A DNA stretch of 64,000 nucleotides, taken from CAXNKH01 sp049296795 (GTDB taxonomy: Bacteria; Pseudomonadota; Gammaproteobacteria; Burkholderiales; Burkholderiaceae_C). The notes under the pieces were generated by a model. It was not told where the DNA came from. It searched no databases and was given only the letters and a program-made list of their open reading frames with translations. Positions 44,168 to 52,139 of the stretch are shown piece by piece; the stretch's first letter is position 1, and each line of letters starts with the position of its first letter. Position numbers and translations under genes: made by a program. The DNA lies in contig JBAQTC010000030.1 in the NCBI GenBank assembly GCA_049296795.1, positions 91,654 to 155,653 of the forward strand, in the 5' to 3' direction.

Positions 44168-45490
44168 TTTTGCCTCTGTGATTGCAGCCTCGGGACTATT
44201 CCCTCGAATGATTCGTCTTCTGAGAGACTCGGGATTTATGCCGTGTGCTTCTGCTGCCTTTGCGATTGATTTGTAGGTTGTTCCATAGGCGGTTAACTCT
44301 AGCCCAGTCGCTTTTACGGTGTCTGGTGGTGAGGCAAGATCTAGCGCTTGCTCTAATGCCCAGCCTTTTTCCGAGAATCGATCGTAAACCTTGCGAAAGT
44401 CTTTCCCGAGAGAGATTGCTGCTTGGCGGATGCTGGGATATTTGACCCCTTCTACTACCACTTCGACCTCTTTGCCTTTCCAGCTTCGTTCCTCTAAACC
44501 AGCCGCCTCCTCCGGGGTCCATTTGAGCCGCGTAATTCGCATGTTGAAAACGCTTACATCTATTTCATAGTGCTGAGCAGCCTGGGAGCGACTCGCGAAT
44601 CGTTTCCCATCAATCGTTATGGGTTTGGTAATGCCAACAGCACCGCCAACGGCACTGTTGTAGCCGTTCTTCAGGGTTCCTCTATTTGCGATTTCGTTGA
44701 TTTCCTGCTCTTGAAGCTCTTCGTAAGTGCGAGCATCGGTGCGAATGAGTGAAATCGTAAATGCGTTTTCGCCATACTTGCGTATGGCATTAGGGAGTGG
44801 CGCTTTTCGCCCTTTTCGTGCTGAAGCGAAATGCTGCTTTAACCTGTCATGCAAAGTGCCGATGGTCAGCCCCACGTATTGCTTCCCGTTATTTACGTTC
44901 GTGATTAAGTAGATCTTGTAACCTTCGGCATCAGGTACAGGCTCCACACCTGCAATCGACTGGCGGGTGTTTTTCCATTTTGTGTCTCTTGCATGTCCTT
45001 CATGATTTCGGAACCTAGGGGGCTCAGGATCAACGCCAAGCGCTTGGCGCAAGCTCCAGCCACGGCTTAGGCGTTTGGAAACGATGGACCAGTCTGTGCC
45101 GTGGGCTTTGGCAAGGCTATCTCTCGATGGGTATGTATTCCCTTCGAATTCGATTTTTTTAGCAACGGCACTTACACGGGGATTCATTTTTCCAGAAGCT
45201 GCATCCTCTAATGAATACCCTCTGGAGAGTCTTGCTCTGAACGTTTTTCCATCGATACCGAGCTCTTCTGCAAGGGCTTTCAGATGAGGGAACTGCTTGC
45301 CTTGGTAGGTTACCGAGATACCGTGACCTTTTCGCTTAGATTTGGGAGTAACGCCAACTGCTTCCTCAGGAATCCAGCCATCTCGGAGACGCCGTGCAAC
45401 AGTTGATTGATGGATTCCGAATTGTTGGGCGAGTGCCAATACACTGTTGTACTCGATGCCCAAACAGGTGATTTTTTTAGGGCTAACCAT
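44144..45490 (-). CDS. GIY-YIG nuclease domain flanked by three plus three DNA-binding-like repeats
   Basis: 448 residues from ATG 45490 (a TTG two codons earlier is possible; residue numbers below count from that TTG). Six copies of a 45-residue module with the pattern Y-S-x-x-x-L/A-A-x-x-x-G-I...V-x-x-R-L/I-x-x-G-W-x-x-E-x-A lie at about residues 8-50, 58-103, 112-157, 291-336, 342-390 and 396-441. The central part (192-285) is a GIY-YIG domain: KIYLITN and YVGLT form the two signature strands, then R218 (LHDRLKQHF), a glutamate in EELQEQEINEI and N280 (NGYN). Each module resembles the helix-turn-helix repeats of phage homing endonucleases. It is at the right end of the element, reading inward from attR. 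The role is inferred as site-specific cleavage. Confidence 0.85.
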   Translation of the reverse strand: MVSPKKITCLGIEYNSVLALAQQFGIHQSTVARRLRDGWIPEEAVGVTPKSKRKGHGISVTYQGKQFPHLKALAEELGIDGKTFRARLSRGYSLEDAASGKMNPRVSAVAKKIEFEGNTYPSRDSLAKAHGTDWSIVSKRLSRGWSLRQALGVDPEPPRFRNHEGHARDTKWKNTRQSIAGVEPVPDAEGYKIYLITNVNNGKQYVGLTIGTLHDRLKQHFASARKGRKAPLPNAIRKYGENAFTISLIRTDARTYEELQEQEINEIANRGTLKNGYNSAVGGAVGITKPITIDGKRFASRSQAAQHYEIDVSVFNMRITRLKWTPEEAAGLEERSWKGKEVEVVVEGVKYPSIRQAAISLGKDFRKVYDRFSEKGWALEQALDLASPPDTVKATGLELTAYGTTYKSIAKAAEAHGINPESLRRRIIRGNSPEAAITEAKLRKRSIL

Positions 45491-45542
45491 GCCCAACTCT
45501 ATCCGTTTTACGGTTCAAATTTAGCACCGTCGAGGGCGCTGA

Positions 45543-45572
45543 AAACCACTAAACTTTCGACTTTAGTGGTTT
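45543..45572. repeat. Perfect 11-bp inverted repeat near attR
   Basis: AAACCACTAAA (45543-45553), an eight-base loop, then TTTAGTGGTTT (45562-45572). It is 55 bases inside attR and 53 bases upstream of the GIY-YIG start. The CCACTAAA core is shared with two tandem copies beside attL (about 39489-39509) and with the palindrome at 37139-37164. Possible roles are integrase arm sites or an operator of the GIY-YIG gene. Confidence 0.6.
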
Positions 45573-45573
45573 G

Positions 45574-45610
45574 ACAAAGAAAAAGGGGCTACGTTTTCAC
45601 GTAACCCCTT
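45574..45610 (-). terminator. Rho-independent terminator downstream of tRNA-Asn
   Basis: On the minus strand AAGGGGTTACG and CGTAGCCCCTT form an 11-bp stem with one mismatch around a six-base loop (45583-45610), followed by a T-run. It starts 18 bases after the tRNA 3' end. The element therefore brought its own terminator to replace the chromosomal one now 6.3 kb away. Confidence 0.75.
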
Positions 45611-45627
45611 GATTTAATTATGTTTTT

Positions 45628-45673
45628 TGGCTCCTCGACCTGGGCTCGAACCAGGGACCTACGGATTAACAGT
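45628..45673. repeat. attR: right copy of the 46-bp direct repeat
   Basis: Identical to 39376-39421. The repeat ends within the anticodon loop and stem (…GGATTAACAGT then divergence), consistent with crossover in the anticodon region. It reconstitutes the 3' part of the working tRNA-Asn. Confidence 0.9.
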
Positions 45674-45703
45674 CCGGCGCTCTACCAACTGAGCTATCGA
45701 GGA
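45628..45703 (-). tRNA. tRNA-Asn (anticodon GUU)
   Basis: 76 bases including encoded CCA. The acceptor stem TCCTCGA/TCGAGGA, D arm GCTC...GAGC, anticodon stem CCGGA/TCCGT (last pair G-U-like) with loop CTGTTAA, and T arm CCTGG TTCGAGC CCAGG all fold in the standard pattern. The 5' 30 bases are ancestral chromosome; the 3' 46 bases are supplied by the element (attR). The gene is intact after integration. Confidence 0.97.
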
Positions 45704-45789
45704 ACAAGCCTCAGATTATAGCGTCATTTTTTCGCCGTTTCCCCGCTCCCTGAGCCTGCATTCATCAATCGTTGGCCAATGGCGACTGA

Positions 45790-46806
45790 TCAAAGGGAAG
45801 GAGTGGACAGCAAGCCCGATCGACTAGAAAAGTTCACTTTGGCATCCAACTTTTCAATCTGAATCCGAACCGACCTGTTGCCATAAACCTCGGTCTTGAG
45901 CCAAGCATATTCGAGTTGCAAGGCAGCTTCGTCCGGCAGTCGGGTGTGCCAGACCCGCTGTTCCGGATTCCAGCGGTAGCCCCGGGCTTTGAGTAAATCT
46001 TTGGCTTCGAAGGGTGCAGCCACAGCTTGTAGCCGGTAACACGGGGCCTGTGACGCACTGAGAATATGAGAAAAACCGGTTCGGCCCGATACGCTCTGGG
46101 ACAACACGGCCAGCAAGGCGTGGCAATCTATTTCTGCGCGATGTGCCTCATAAAAAAGCCCGAAGTCATGCGCTAGGTTTTCCAGCTTGGCCGAGCCATG
46201 ACCTAGCGACTTCCAATCTATCGCGGCAAATGAACAGCCCCAGGCCAGAGATTTGAATTGAGGTAAGCGCTCCTCGACAAAAGGGCGGTCAAATGCAGCG
46301 TTATGGGCAATTACCAAATCAACGCCGGCGAGCAGGTCATTGATCTGTTTCTGGTCTAAACGTTGCCCCTTGACCATTTCATCATTAATCCCGGTAATCG
46401 CTTCGATTTCCTTGGTGATTGGCTGGCCCGGGTCTTCCAGTCCGTCATAGACCTGCACGTCACCACAAGGCAGACCACTGAGTTCATCCACCGTGACCAG
46501 CAACATGGCCAGCTCGATGATTTTGTCGCGATCTGAATTCAGCCCCGTAGTTTCGGTGTCCAATACGATTACACGTTTGGTTTCACCTTGCGCTGCACGG
46601 TCAAAGTGCAGGCTGGGCACCAAACGTCTGAGCACCCGGTAGTCGGGGTGCTGCTCCAAACTACGTGCTTGTTCCTCCAGTGTGGGCATGACCCCGCTGG
46701 AATCAGGTTGAGTTGATTTCTTGGGCTGGCGGGTCTTAGCCGTGACCGTCGCCACCGTGGGATCGGGCTCTGACCCAAACCCCAAACTGAATTGTTGTTC
46801 GCTCAC
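45790..46806 (-). CDS. DEDDh 3'-5' exonuclease (DNA polymerase III epsilon-like)
   Basis: 338 residues. The exonuclease domain spans about 75-245: VLDTETTGLNSDRDKIIEL (first Asp-Glu), LVIAHNAAFDRPFVEER (third acidic region) and HRAEIDCHALLAVLS (His and last Asp). An added C-terminal region after about residue 255 (LLKARGYRWNPEQRVWHTRLPDEA) is typical of some stand-alone proteins, not of DnaQ. The start is GTG at 46806, overlapping the boxB stop by four bases. It may act in DNA repair; its coupling to boxB looks accidental or regulatory. Confidence 0.87.
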   Translation of the reverse strand: MSEQQFSLGFGSEPDPTVATVTAKTRQPKKSTQPDSSGVMPTLEEQARSLEQHPDYRVLRRLVPSLHFDRAAQGETKRVIVLDTETTGLNSDRDKIIELAMLLVTVDELSGLPCGDVQVYDGLEDPGQPITKEIEAITGINDEMVKGQRLDQKQINDLLAGVDLVIAHNAAFDRPFVEERLPQFKSLAWGCSFAAIDWKSLGHGSAKLENLAHDFGLFYEAHRAEIDCHALLAVLSQSVSGRTGFSHILSASQAPCYRLQAVAAPFEAKDLLKARGYRWNPEQRVWHTRLPDEAALQLEYAWLKTEVYGNRSVRIQIEKLDAKVNFSSRSGLLSTPSL

Positions 46807-48227
46807 AATTTGACGTACTCGTAGTTCAGTGGATGGGCATTGATGCCGCGCTCAGGCGGCGCAAGCCAGGCCGCCATTTTCCCGGGTTCGAAAACACCGC
46901 GCATCAAACTTTTGACAAAGTGGGTATCGGCCACGCTGGGCAGCCATTGGACTTGTTGATGGTCGAAATCCGCCTGGCTCAGGGGCTGACCTTGAGGCGT
47001 AGTCGGCACACCAGACCAGACCCCAACGCTTCGATTAAAACGTGATGAAGGCAAGGCCAATTCAAACTTGAAGCCGGCACGCTGAATAGTCCGATTCCAG
47101 CGCAACACGCCGACATCGCAATCCTTGATGTATTCCAGACGGGTGATCTCGTTCATGCCGTTGCGTACCGCAATAGTTTCGCTGCGCACGCCGCCCTGAG
47201 CGTCACTCACCTCGATCTGCATCTGGGTGTCGTGCTCAAGGTGGTCGCTGAATTTGGCCTCATCGGGCCGCCCTTTGATTCCGTTGGAAAAATAATTGGC
47301 GGCGTTGCTGGAGGACTCAGAACCGAAAAGATCCAGCGATGATGCAAACCAGAAATTCATGAATCTCTGAATAGTGGGTAAATCAATCACCCCCGCGTTC
47401 CGCAAGGTGTTGACGTCATCGGTGGCCAATTCTTGCATCACTTCAAGCGTTCGACGAATCACCCGAGTGACGCCAGTTTCTCCGACGAACATGTGGTGCG
47501 CTTCTTCGGTCAGCATAAATCGGCAAGTCCGCGCCAGCGGATCAAACGCGCTCTCTGCAAAACTCTTGAGCTGGAACTTTCCGTCCCGATCGGTGAAATA
47601 GGTGAACATGAAAAAGCTCAACCAGTTGTCCATCGGCTCATTGAAAGTGCTCAGTATGCGCGGCTTGTCTTGGTCGCCGCTATGGCGCACCAATAATTCC
47701 TCAGCCTCTTCCCTGCCATCCCGACCGAAATGCGCGTGCAACAGATAGACCATGGCCCACAGATGTCGGCCCTCCTCCACATTGATCTGAAACAAATTGC
47801 GCAGGTCGTAGAGCGAAGGCGCGCTGTGTCCAAGCATGCGTTGCTGCTCAACCGAGGCTGGCTCTGTATCGCCTTGGGTGACGATCAAGCGCCGAAATGT
47901 GCTGCGAAACTCACCCGGAACACTCTGCCAGACGTCCTGGCCCATCAGGTCGCCGAAACCGATTTTCCGATTTTCCTGCCGATCAGCCAAAAAAATTCCC
48001 CACCGGTAGTCGGGCATCGGTGTATAGCCATAGCTGGCCCATCCGGCAGCGTCGACCCCAACGGCTGTGCGCAGATAGACCTCTTTGGCCTTGAAATCAC
48101 TGGGACCCATTTCATCCCACCAATTTAAAAAAGCAGGCTGCCAGTGTTCGAGTGCGCGTTGCAGCTGACGGTTCCCGCCGAGGTCAACGTTGTTCGGTAT
48201 CAAAGCTTGTAAATCGATGCTGCTCAT
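46803..48227 (-). CDS. boxB: Benzoyl-CoA 2,3-epoxidase subunit BoxB
   Basis: 474 residues, family length. The di-iron centre is visible as two ExxH motifs, E152-x-x-H155 (EEGRHLW) and E242-x-x-H245 (EEAHHMF), ninety residues apart as in known BoxB. The N-terminal PNNVDLGGNRQLQRALEHWQPAFLNWW and DYRWGIFLADRQENRKI are characteristic. It inserts one oxygen atom into benzoyl-CoA to give 2,3-epoxybenzoyl-CoA, receiving electrons from the reductase BoxA. The ATG overlaps boxC by four bases. Confidence 0.96.
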   Translation of the reverse strand: MSSIDLQALIPNNVDLGGNRQLQRALEHWQPAFLNWWDEMGPSDFKAKEVYLRTAVGVDAAGWASYGYTPMPDYRWGIFLADRQENRKIGFGDLMGQDVWQSVPGEFRSTFRRLIVTQGDTEPASVEQQRMLGHSAPSLYDLRNLFQINVEEGRHLWAMVYLLHAHFGRDGREEAEELLVRHSGDQDKPRILSTFNEPMDNWLSFFMFTYFTDRDGKFQLKSFAESAFDPLARTCRFMLTEEAHHMFVGETGVTRVIRRTLEVMQELATDDVNTLRNAGVIDLPTIQRFMNFWFASSLDLFGSESSSNAANYFSNGIKGRPDEAKFSDHLEHDTQMQIEVSDAQGGVRSETIAVRNGMNEITRLEYIKDCDVGVLRWNRTIQRAGFKFELALPSSRFNRSVGVWSGVPTTPQGQPLSQADFDHQQVQWLPSVADTHFVKSLMRGVFEPGKMAAWLAPPERGINAHPLNYEYVKL

Positions 48228-49909
48228 ACCCGTTTCCAGTCAAATTTGGCCTTCTTACCGGTTCCAAACAATTTGAGTGCGCCCTCCTCGCCGGTAGCGT
48301 TGGGGCGCGTAAAAATCCAGTTTTGCCAAGCACTTAGGCGTCCGAAAATACGGGTTGGCATGGTCTCTTGCAAAGGGAAACGCAGTGAGGCTTCCATGCC
48401 GGTCAATGCGTCTGGTGATAAAGACGCACGCTCCTCCAACATAATCCGAATCTCGTCGTCCCAATCAATATCGTCGGGCGTCAGTGTGACCAGTCCCAAG
48501 GCCATGGCCTGTTCTGCCAGCAAGGGGGAATCGACCAGGGTGGCTAGCGGTTGCAGGCTGGCTTGGTCCTGGGCAAATCGTGTTTGCAGACGCGTCATAC
48601 CATTGACTGCCGGATAGCAACCAAAATTGGCCGAACTCAATTGCAGGGTCGGCCCAGCGTTTTGCTCTTCGGGCAAGGCCAACATATAAATTCTGTCGCA
48701 GGCCAGGGCGAGTTCGTAAAAACTGCCAGTGAAACAAGAACCGGTGTCCACCAGTGCAAGCAAGGATCGACTAGTCACATCTAATCGGGCCAGCGTTCTT
48801 CGCAGCGCGCCTGTCGTTTCTTTCACCAACCAATGCGTTTTTAGTTGTTCTAAAACCCGGTCCATTTGCAAAACCAGGCTGGCATCACCCCGGGTCTTGA
48901 TGACCCAGCAGCCGATCTCCAGCTCGTTGCTGCGCAGGCACAAAATCGCATCATCCAGCTCTCTCTGCAAGCGTAGCGGATACCACTGAGCGCCTTGCTG
49001 CTGGATTTGCTGTGGGCTATCGGCCACCAACTCGGTTGGGCCCTGAATGGTCAGCGTAGCCAAGCGGCGAGCGCGGTCAATCTCAACGTTAACTGTGCTG
49101 TAGTGGTAACCCGCTTCATCGATCACCCGCTTGAGCGGTGTGAGAACGATCCCTTGCGCTGGCACGGTGCGGCCTGACTGCGCTTTGAGCGCCTCAATTT
49201 CGGCATCGACCAAAACCTTGAACTGTTGCGGTTTGGCACAGTCGTCAATCAAACGCCATTGCTTGGCTCGATCAGCACGAACCCCTTCACTGGTGGTGCA
49301 AAAAATATCAGCCAAGTCACGCCTAACACGGCGCTTGTCTGTAATTCGGGTCAGCCCACCCGTACCGGGCAAGACCCCGAGCAAGGGCAGCTCGGGCAAA
49401 CTAACCGTGCTGCTGCGGTCATCGACCATCACGATGCGATCACAAGCCAAAGCCAGCTCATAGCCACCGCCAGCACAGGCACCTGTCACGGCAGCCAGGG
49501 TTTTCAGTCCGTCATGCCGGGACGAATCCTCCATCGAGTTACGGGTTTCGTTGGTGAACTTGCAGAAATTGACTTTCCAGCTGTGGGTGGCCTGGCTCAG
49601 CATGTAGATGTTGGCGCCTGAGCACCATATTCTGTCTTTTGCACTCTCCAACACCAGTACTTTCACGTTGGGGTGTTCAAAACGAATCCGATTGAGCGCA
49701 TCGTGTAGCTCAATGTCCACACCCAGGTCGTAGCTATTGAGTTTCAGTTTGTAGCCGGGCTGAATGCCACCGTCTTCATTGATGTCCAGAACCAAACGTG
49801 CCACATCGTCGGAAACGTTCAGCTTCCAATGTTGATAATGACGTGGTTCAGTTAAGAAATTAACCAGTTCACGTTCGCCTTGTCTGTGCAACAACGCTAG
49901 GGTTTTCAT
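48224..49909 (-). CDS. boxC: 2,3-Epoxybenzoyl-CoA dihydrolase BoxC
   Basis: 561 residues with two crotonase-like segments: VLVLESAKDRIWCSGANIYML and GACAGGGYELALACDRIVMVDD in the first, GSCFTGSFYELALACDRIYML in the second. It opens the epoxide ring of benzoyl-CoA and releases formate to give 3,4-dehydroadipyl-CoA semialdehyde. It is the first gene of the boxC-boxB-exonuclease unit and diverges from the flavodoxin gene across 66 bases, which should contain both promoters. Confidence 0.95.
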   Translation of the reverse strand: MKTLALLHRQGERELVNFLTEPRHYQHWKLNVSDDVARLVLDINEDGGIQPGYKLKLNSYDLGVDIELHDALNRIRFEHPNVKVLVLESAKDRIWCSGANIYMLSQATHSWKVNFCKFTNETRNSMEDSSRHDGLKTLAAVTGACAGGGYELALACDRIVMVDDRSSTVSLPELPLLGVLPGTGGLTRITDKRRVRRDLADIFCTTSEGVRADRAKQWRLIDDCAKPQQFKVLVDAEIEALKAQSGRTVPAQGIVLTPLKRVIDEAGYHYSTVNVEIDRARRLATLTIQGPTELVADSPQQIQQQGAQWYPLRLQRELDDAILCLRSNELEIGCWVIKTRGDASLVLQMDRVLEQLKTHWLVKETTGALRRTLARLDVTSRSLLALVDTGSCFTGSFYELALACDRIYMLALPEEQNAGPTLQLSSANFGCYPAVNGMTRLQTRFAQDQASLQPLATLVDSPLLAEQAMALGLVTLTPDDIDWDDEIRIMLEERASLSPDALTGMEASLRFPLQETMPTRIFGRLSAWQNWIFTRPNATGEEGALKLFGTGKKAKFDWKRV

Positions 49910-49975
49910 GGTTTGACAAACGCTGGTGTTGGCATAGATTTCATGTTTTGTTATTGGATGAACAGTTTAGTGCAA

Positions 49976-50446
49976 ATGAAACTCAAGATTCTCGTGGGAA
50001 CCATGACCAGTACCGCTGACTATGTAGCACAGGCCATCACCATGGAATGCGCCGATCAAATCGCCGAGATGGAGATCCACCCCATGGATGGCCTGGACAT
50101 TCACATTTTTGACGAAGAAGCCCTGTACCTGATCTGCAGCTCAACCTATGGCTCGGGCGATGTCCCCGATAACGCCCGTAATTTTTATGACTCGCTTGAG
50201 AGCCAAGCCAAGTTCCTAGGCCATGTCCGCTACGGCGTCATCGCGCTGGGAGACCGCACCTATTTGCCAACCTTTTGTCACGGCGGCTTAAAGCTCGATG
50301 AACGGTTGCAGGGTTTGGGTGCCCAGAGGTTGGGGGATGTGTGGTGTCACGATGCCAGCAGCGGTACTTTGGCTGAATCTGAGGCCACTCTCTGGTGCCG
50401 CGATTGGCTGTCCCATGCCCTGTCCTGTTGCAACAACCCAGCCTGA
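49976..50446 (+). CDS. Flavodoxin-domain protein in the benzoate cluster
   Basis: 156 residues. The phosphate-binding loop GTMTSTADYVAQAI, the 50s-like loop CSSTYGSGDVPDNARNFYDSL and the 90s-like loop ALGDRTYLPTFCHGG fit an MioC/flavodoxin FMN site. The start at 49976 (MKLKILVGTMTST) is chosen at the first strand; an upstream Met at 49958 is possible and no strong ribosome site is seen. It lies between boxC and bclA, with the bclA start 19 bases after its stop. Electron transfer to an aromatic oxygenase is a reasonable guess. Confidence 0.82.
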   Translation: MKLKILVGTMTSTADYVAQAITMECADQIAEMEIHPMDGLDIHIFDEEALYLICSSTYGSGDVPDNARNFYDSLESQAKFLGHVRYGVIALGDRTYLPTFCHGGLKLDERLQGLGAQRLGDVWCHDASSGTLAESEATLWCRDWLSHALSCCNNPA

Positions 50447-50465
50447 TTTCTTTGCGAAAGCCCTC

Positions 50466-52055
50466 ATGTCCCAGCGCCCTGAATTGACTCAAGCTACCAG
50501 CCTGCCCCTAAGCCGCCACTACAACGCTGCGCAAGACTTGCTGGGACGCCACGCGCAACGCTTGGACAAAACTGCCTATATCGATGGCCTGACTTCACAA
50601 CACTTGAGTTTCGGTCAACTTCAGACTCAGTCACACCAATTTGCCCATGCCTTGCGTCAAGCCGGGTTTGGCCCGGAGAGCAGAATCCTGCTTTGCATGT
50701 TCGACAGCTTGGAGTGGCCCGTCGTTTTTCTGGGTTGCATTCTGGCTGGTGTGATTCCGATTGCCAGTAATACACTGTTGACCGCCAAAGATTTTGATTA
50801 CATGCTGCGCGACTCGAGAGCGCAAGGCCTGATAGTTTCGGAGACACTTTGGCCTATTTTCGAGCCCCTGGTGGGTCAGCTCCCCTTGCTGCGCAGCGTG
50901 ATCCTGGCGGGCACCCCGCAAGAATCACCCCAATTGAGCGTGGCGCAAATGATCGCTGCGCAGACCAGTGAACTCTTGACCTCGCAAGTGGCAGAAACGT
51001 GCAGCGATGACATTTGTTTCTGGCTTTATTCCAGTGGCTCAACCGGTGCACCCAAAGGAACGGTTCACTTGCACAGCCATTTGATTCAGACGGCGCAACT
51101 CTACGGCACCGCCATCTTGGGTCTGCGCGAGGATGACGTGGTGTTTTCCGCTGCCAAGCTGTTTTTTGCTTACGGCCTGGGCAATGCGTTAACCTTCCCC
51201 TTGGCCGTGGGCGCCACCACCGTCTTGCTGTCGTCCCGCCCTAGCCCTGAGTTGGTCTTTGCAATTCTCAAGCAATTCCAACCCAGCATTTTCTATGGCG
51301 TTCCGACGCTGTTCGCCGCACTGTTGGCGCATGGCCAGCGTCCCGCCAAAAACGAACTCCATCTCAGGCTGTGCACCAGTGCGGGCGAAGCCCTGCCGGC
51401 AGAGATTGGGCGCAAATGGTCAGCCGAGTTTGGTTGCGATCTGCTCGATGGCATTGGCTCGACGGAAATGCTGCATATTTTCCTGAGCAACCGCCCAGGT
51501 CAAGTCCGCTATGGCAGCACCGGACAGGAAGTTCCGGGCTACCAGCTGCGCATCGTGGGCGATGACGGCCAACTCTGTGCCGATGGTGAAATCGGCGAAC
51601 TACACATCAAGGGCCCTAGCGCAGCACTGATGTACTGGAATAACAGGGCCCAAACCAAAGCAACTTTTGCCGGCGAATGGACGCGAAGCGGTGATAAATA
51701 CACCCGGGATCTCGACGGTTTCTATACCTACTGTGGCCGCAGCGACGACATGCTCAAGGTCGGCGGCATTTACGTCTCACCGTTTGAGGTTGAAGCCTCT
51801 TTGATGACCCACCCTGCGGTACTCGAAGCTGCGGTTATTGGAGCCCCCGATCAAGATGAATTGATCAAACCCCTCGCTTTTGTGGTTCTTAAGCCGGGGC
51901 ATGTTGCCGAGCAAGAAGAGCTCAAAATCCATGTCAAACAGCAACTCGCTGCTTACAAATACCCACGCCGGATTGAATTTGTCAGCGATTTACCCAAAAC
52001 TGCGACCGGGAAAATTCAGAGATTCCGCCTGCGCGAGCGTCAACTCAAGCTTTGA
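50466..52055 (+). CDS. bclA: Benzoate-CoA ligase
   Basis: 529 residues of the acyl-adenylate superfamily. Motifs are YSSGSTGAPKGTVH (P-loop A3), LFFAYGLGNALTFPL, DGIGSTEMLHIFLSN (A5), the RSGDKYTRDLDGFYTYCGRSDDMLKVGG block (A7-A8) and PKTATGKIQRFRLR with the catalytic lysine (A10). SARQ-like adjustments FGLGNAL and GSTEMLHIF are typical of benzoate ligases. It makes benzoyl-CoA, the substrate of BoxB. Start ATG at 50466 follows the flavodoxin stop by 19 bases; the longer frame start overlaps that gene and is rejected. Confidence 0.93.
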   Translation: MSQRPELTQATSLPLSRHYNAAQDLLGRHAQRLDKTAYIDGLTSQHLSFGQLQTQSHQFAHALRQAGFGPESRILLCMFDSLEWPVVFLGCILAGVIPIASNTLLTAKDFDYMLRDSRAQGLIVSETLWPIFEPLVGQLPLLRSVILAGTPQESPQLSVAQMIAAQTSELLTSQVAETCSDDICFWLYSSGSTGAPKGTVHLHSHLIQTAQLYGTAILGLREDDVVFSAAKLFFAYGLGNALTFPLAVGATTVLLSSRPSPELVFAILKQFQPSIFYGVPTLFAALLAHGQRPAKNELHLRLCTSAGEALPAEIGRKWSAEFGCDLLDGIGSTEMLHIFLSNRPGQVRYGSTGQEVPGYQLRIVGDDGQLCADGEIGELHIKGPSAALMYWNNRAQTKATFAGEWTRSGDKYTRDLDGFYTYCGRSDDMLKVGGIYVSPFEVEASLMTHPAVLEAAVIGAPDQDELIKPLAFVVLKPGHVAEQEELKIHVKQQLAAYKYPRRIEFVSDLPKTATGKIQRFRLRERQLKL

Positions 52056-52139
52056 GCCCCGAGACCACACTGGGGTTATTCAGTAGGGGCAAACTGTCAA
52101 ATCGACGTTAGGATGGGGTTTTATCAGGAGATGTACCTC

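Larger units (their letters stand above)
39376..45673. mobile_element. Integrative element in tRNA-Asn (about 6.3 kb)
   Basis: Bounded by a perfect 46-bp direct repeat of the tRNA-Asn 3' end (39376-39421 and 45628-45673). Inside, in order: tyrosine integrase, a 50-residue ORF, an RHH regulator, a HUH Rep-like protein, a serine recombinase, a putative small lipoprotein, an alpha/beta-hydrolase-like protein and a GIY-YIG repeat protein. The flanking genes (binding lipoprotein and exonuclease/box cluster) are ordinary chromosomal genes. The element is visibly richer in A/T than its flanks in its control regions. There are no conjugation, capsid or restriction genes, so it would depend on a helper for transfer. 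The complete tRNA is regenerated at the right end. Confidence 0.9.

Noticed and set aside
39376..45673. Element considered as a complete ICE or prophage
   Set aside because: No relaxosome or type IV secretion, capsid, terminase or lysis genes are present.
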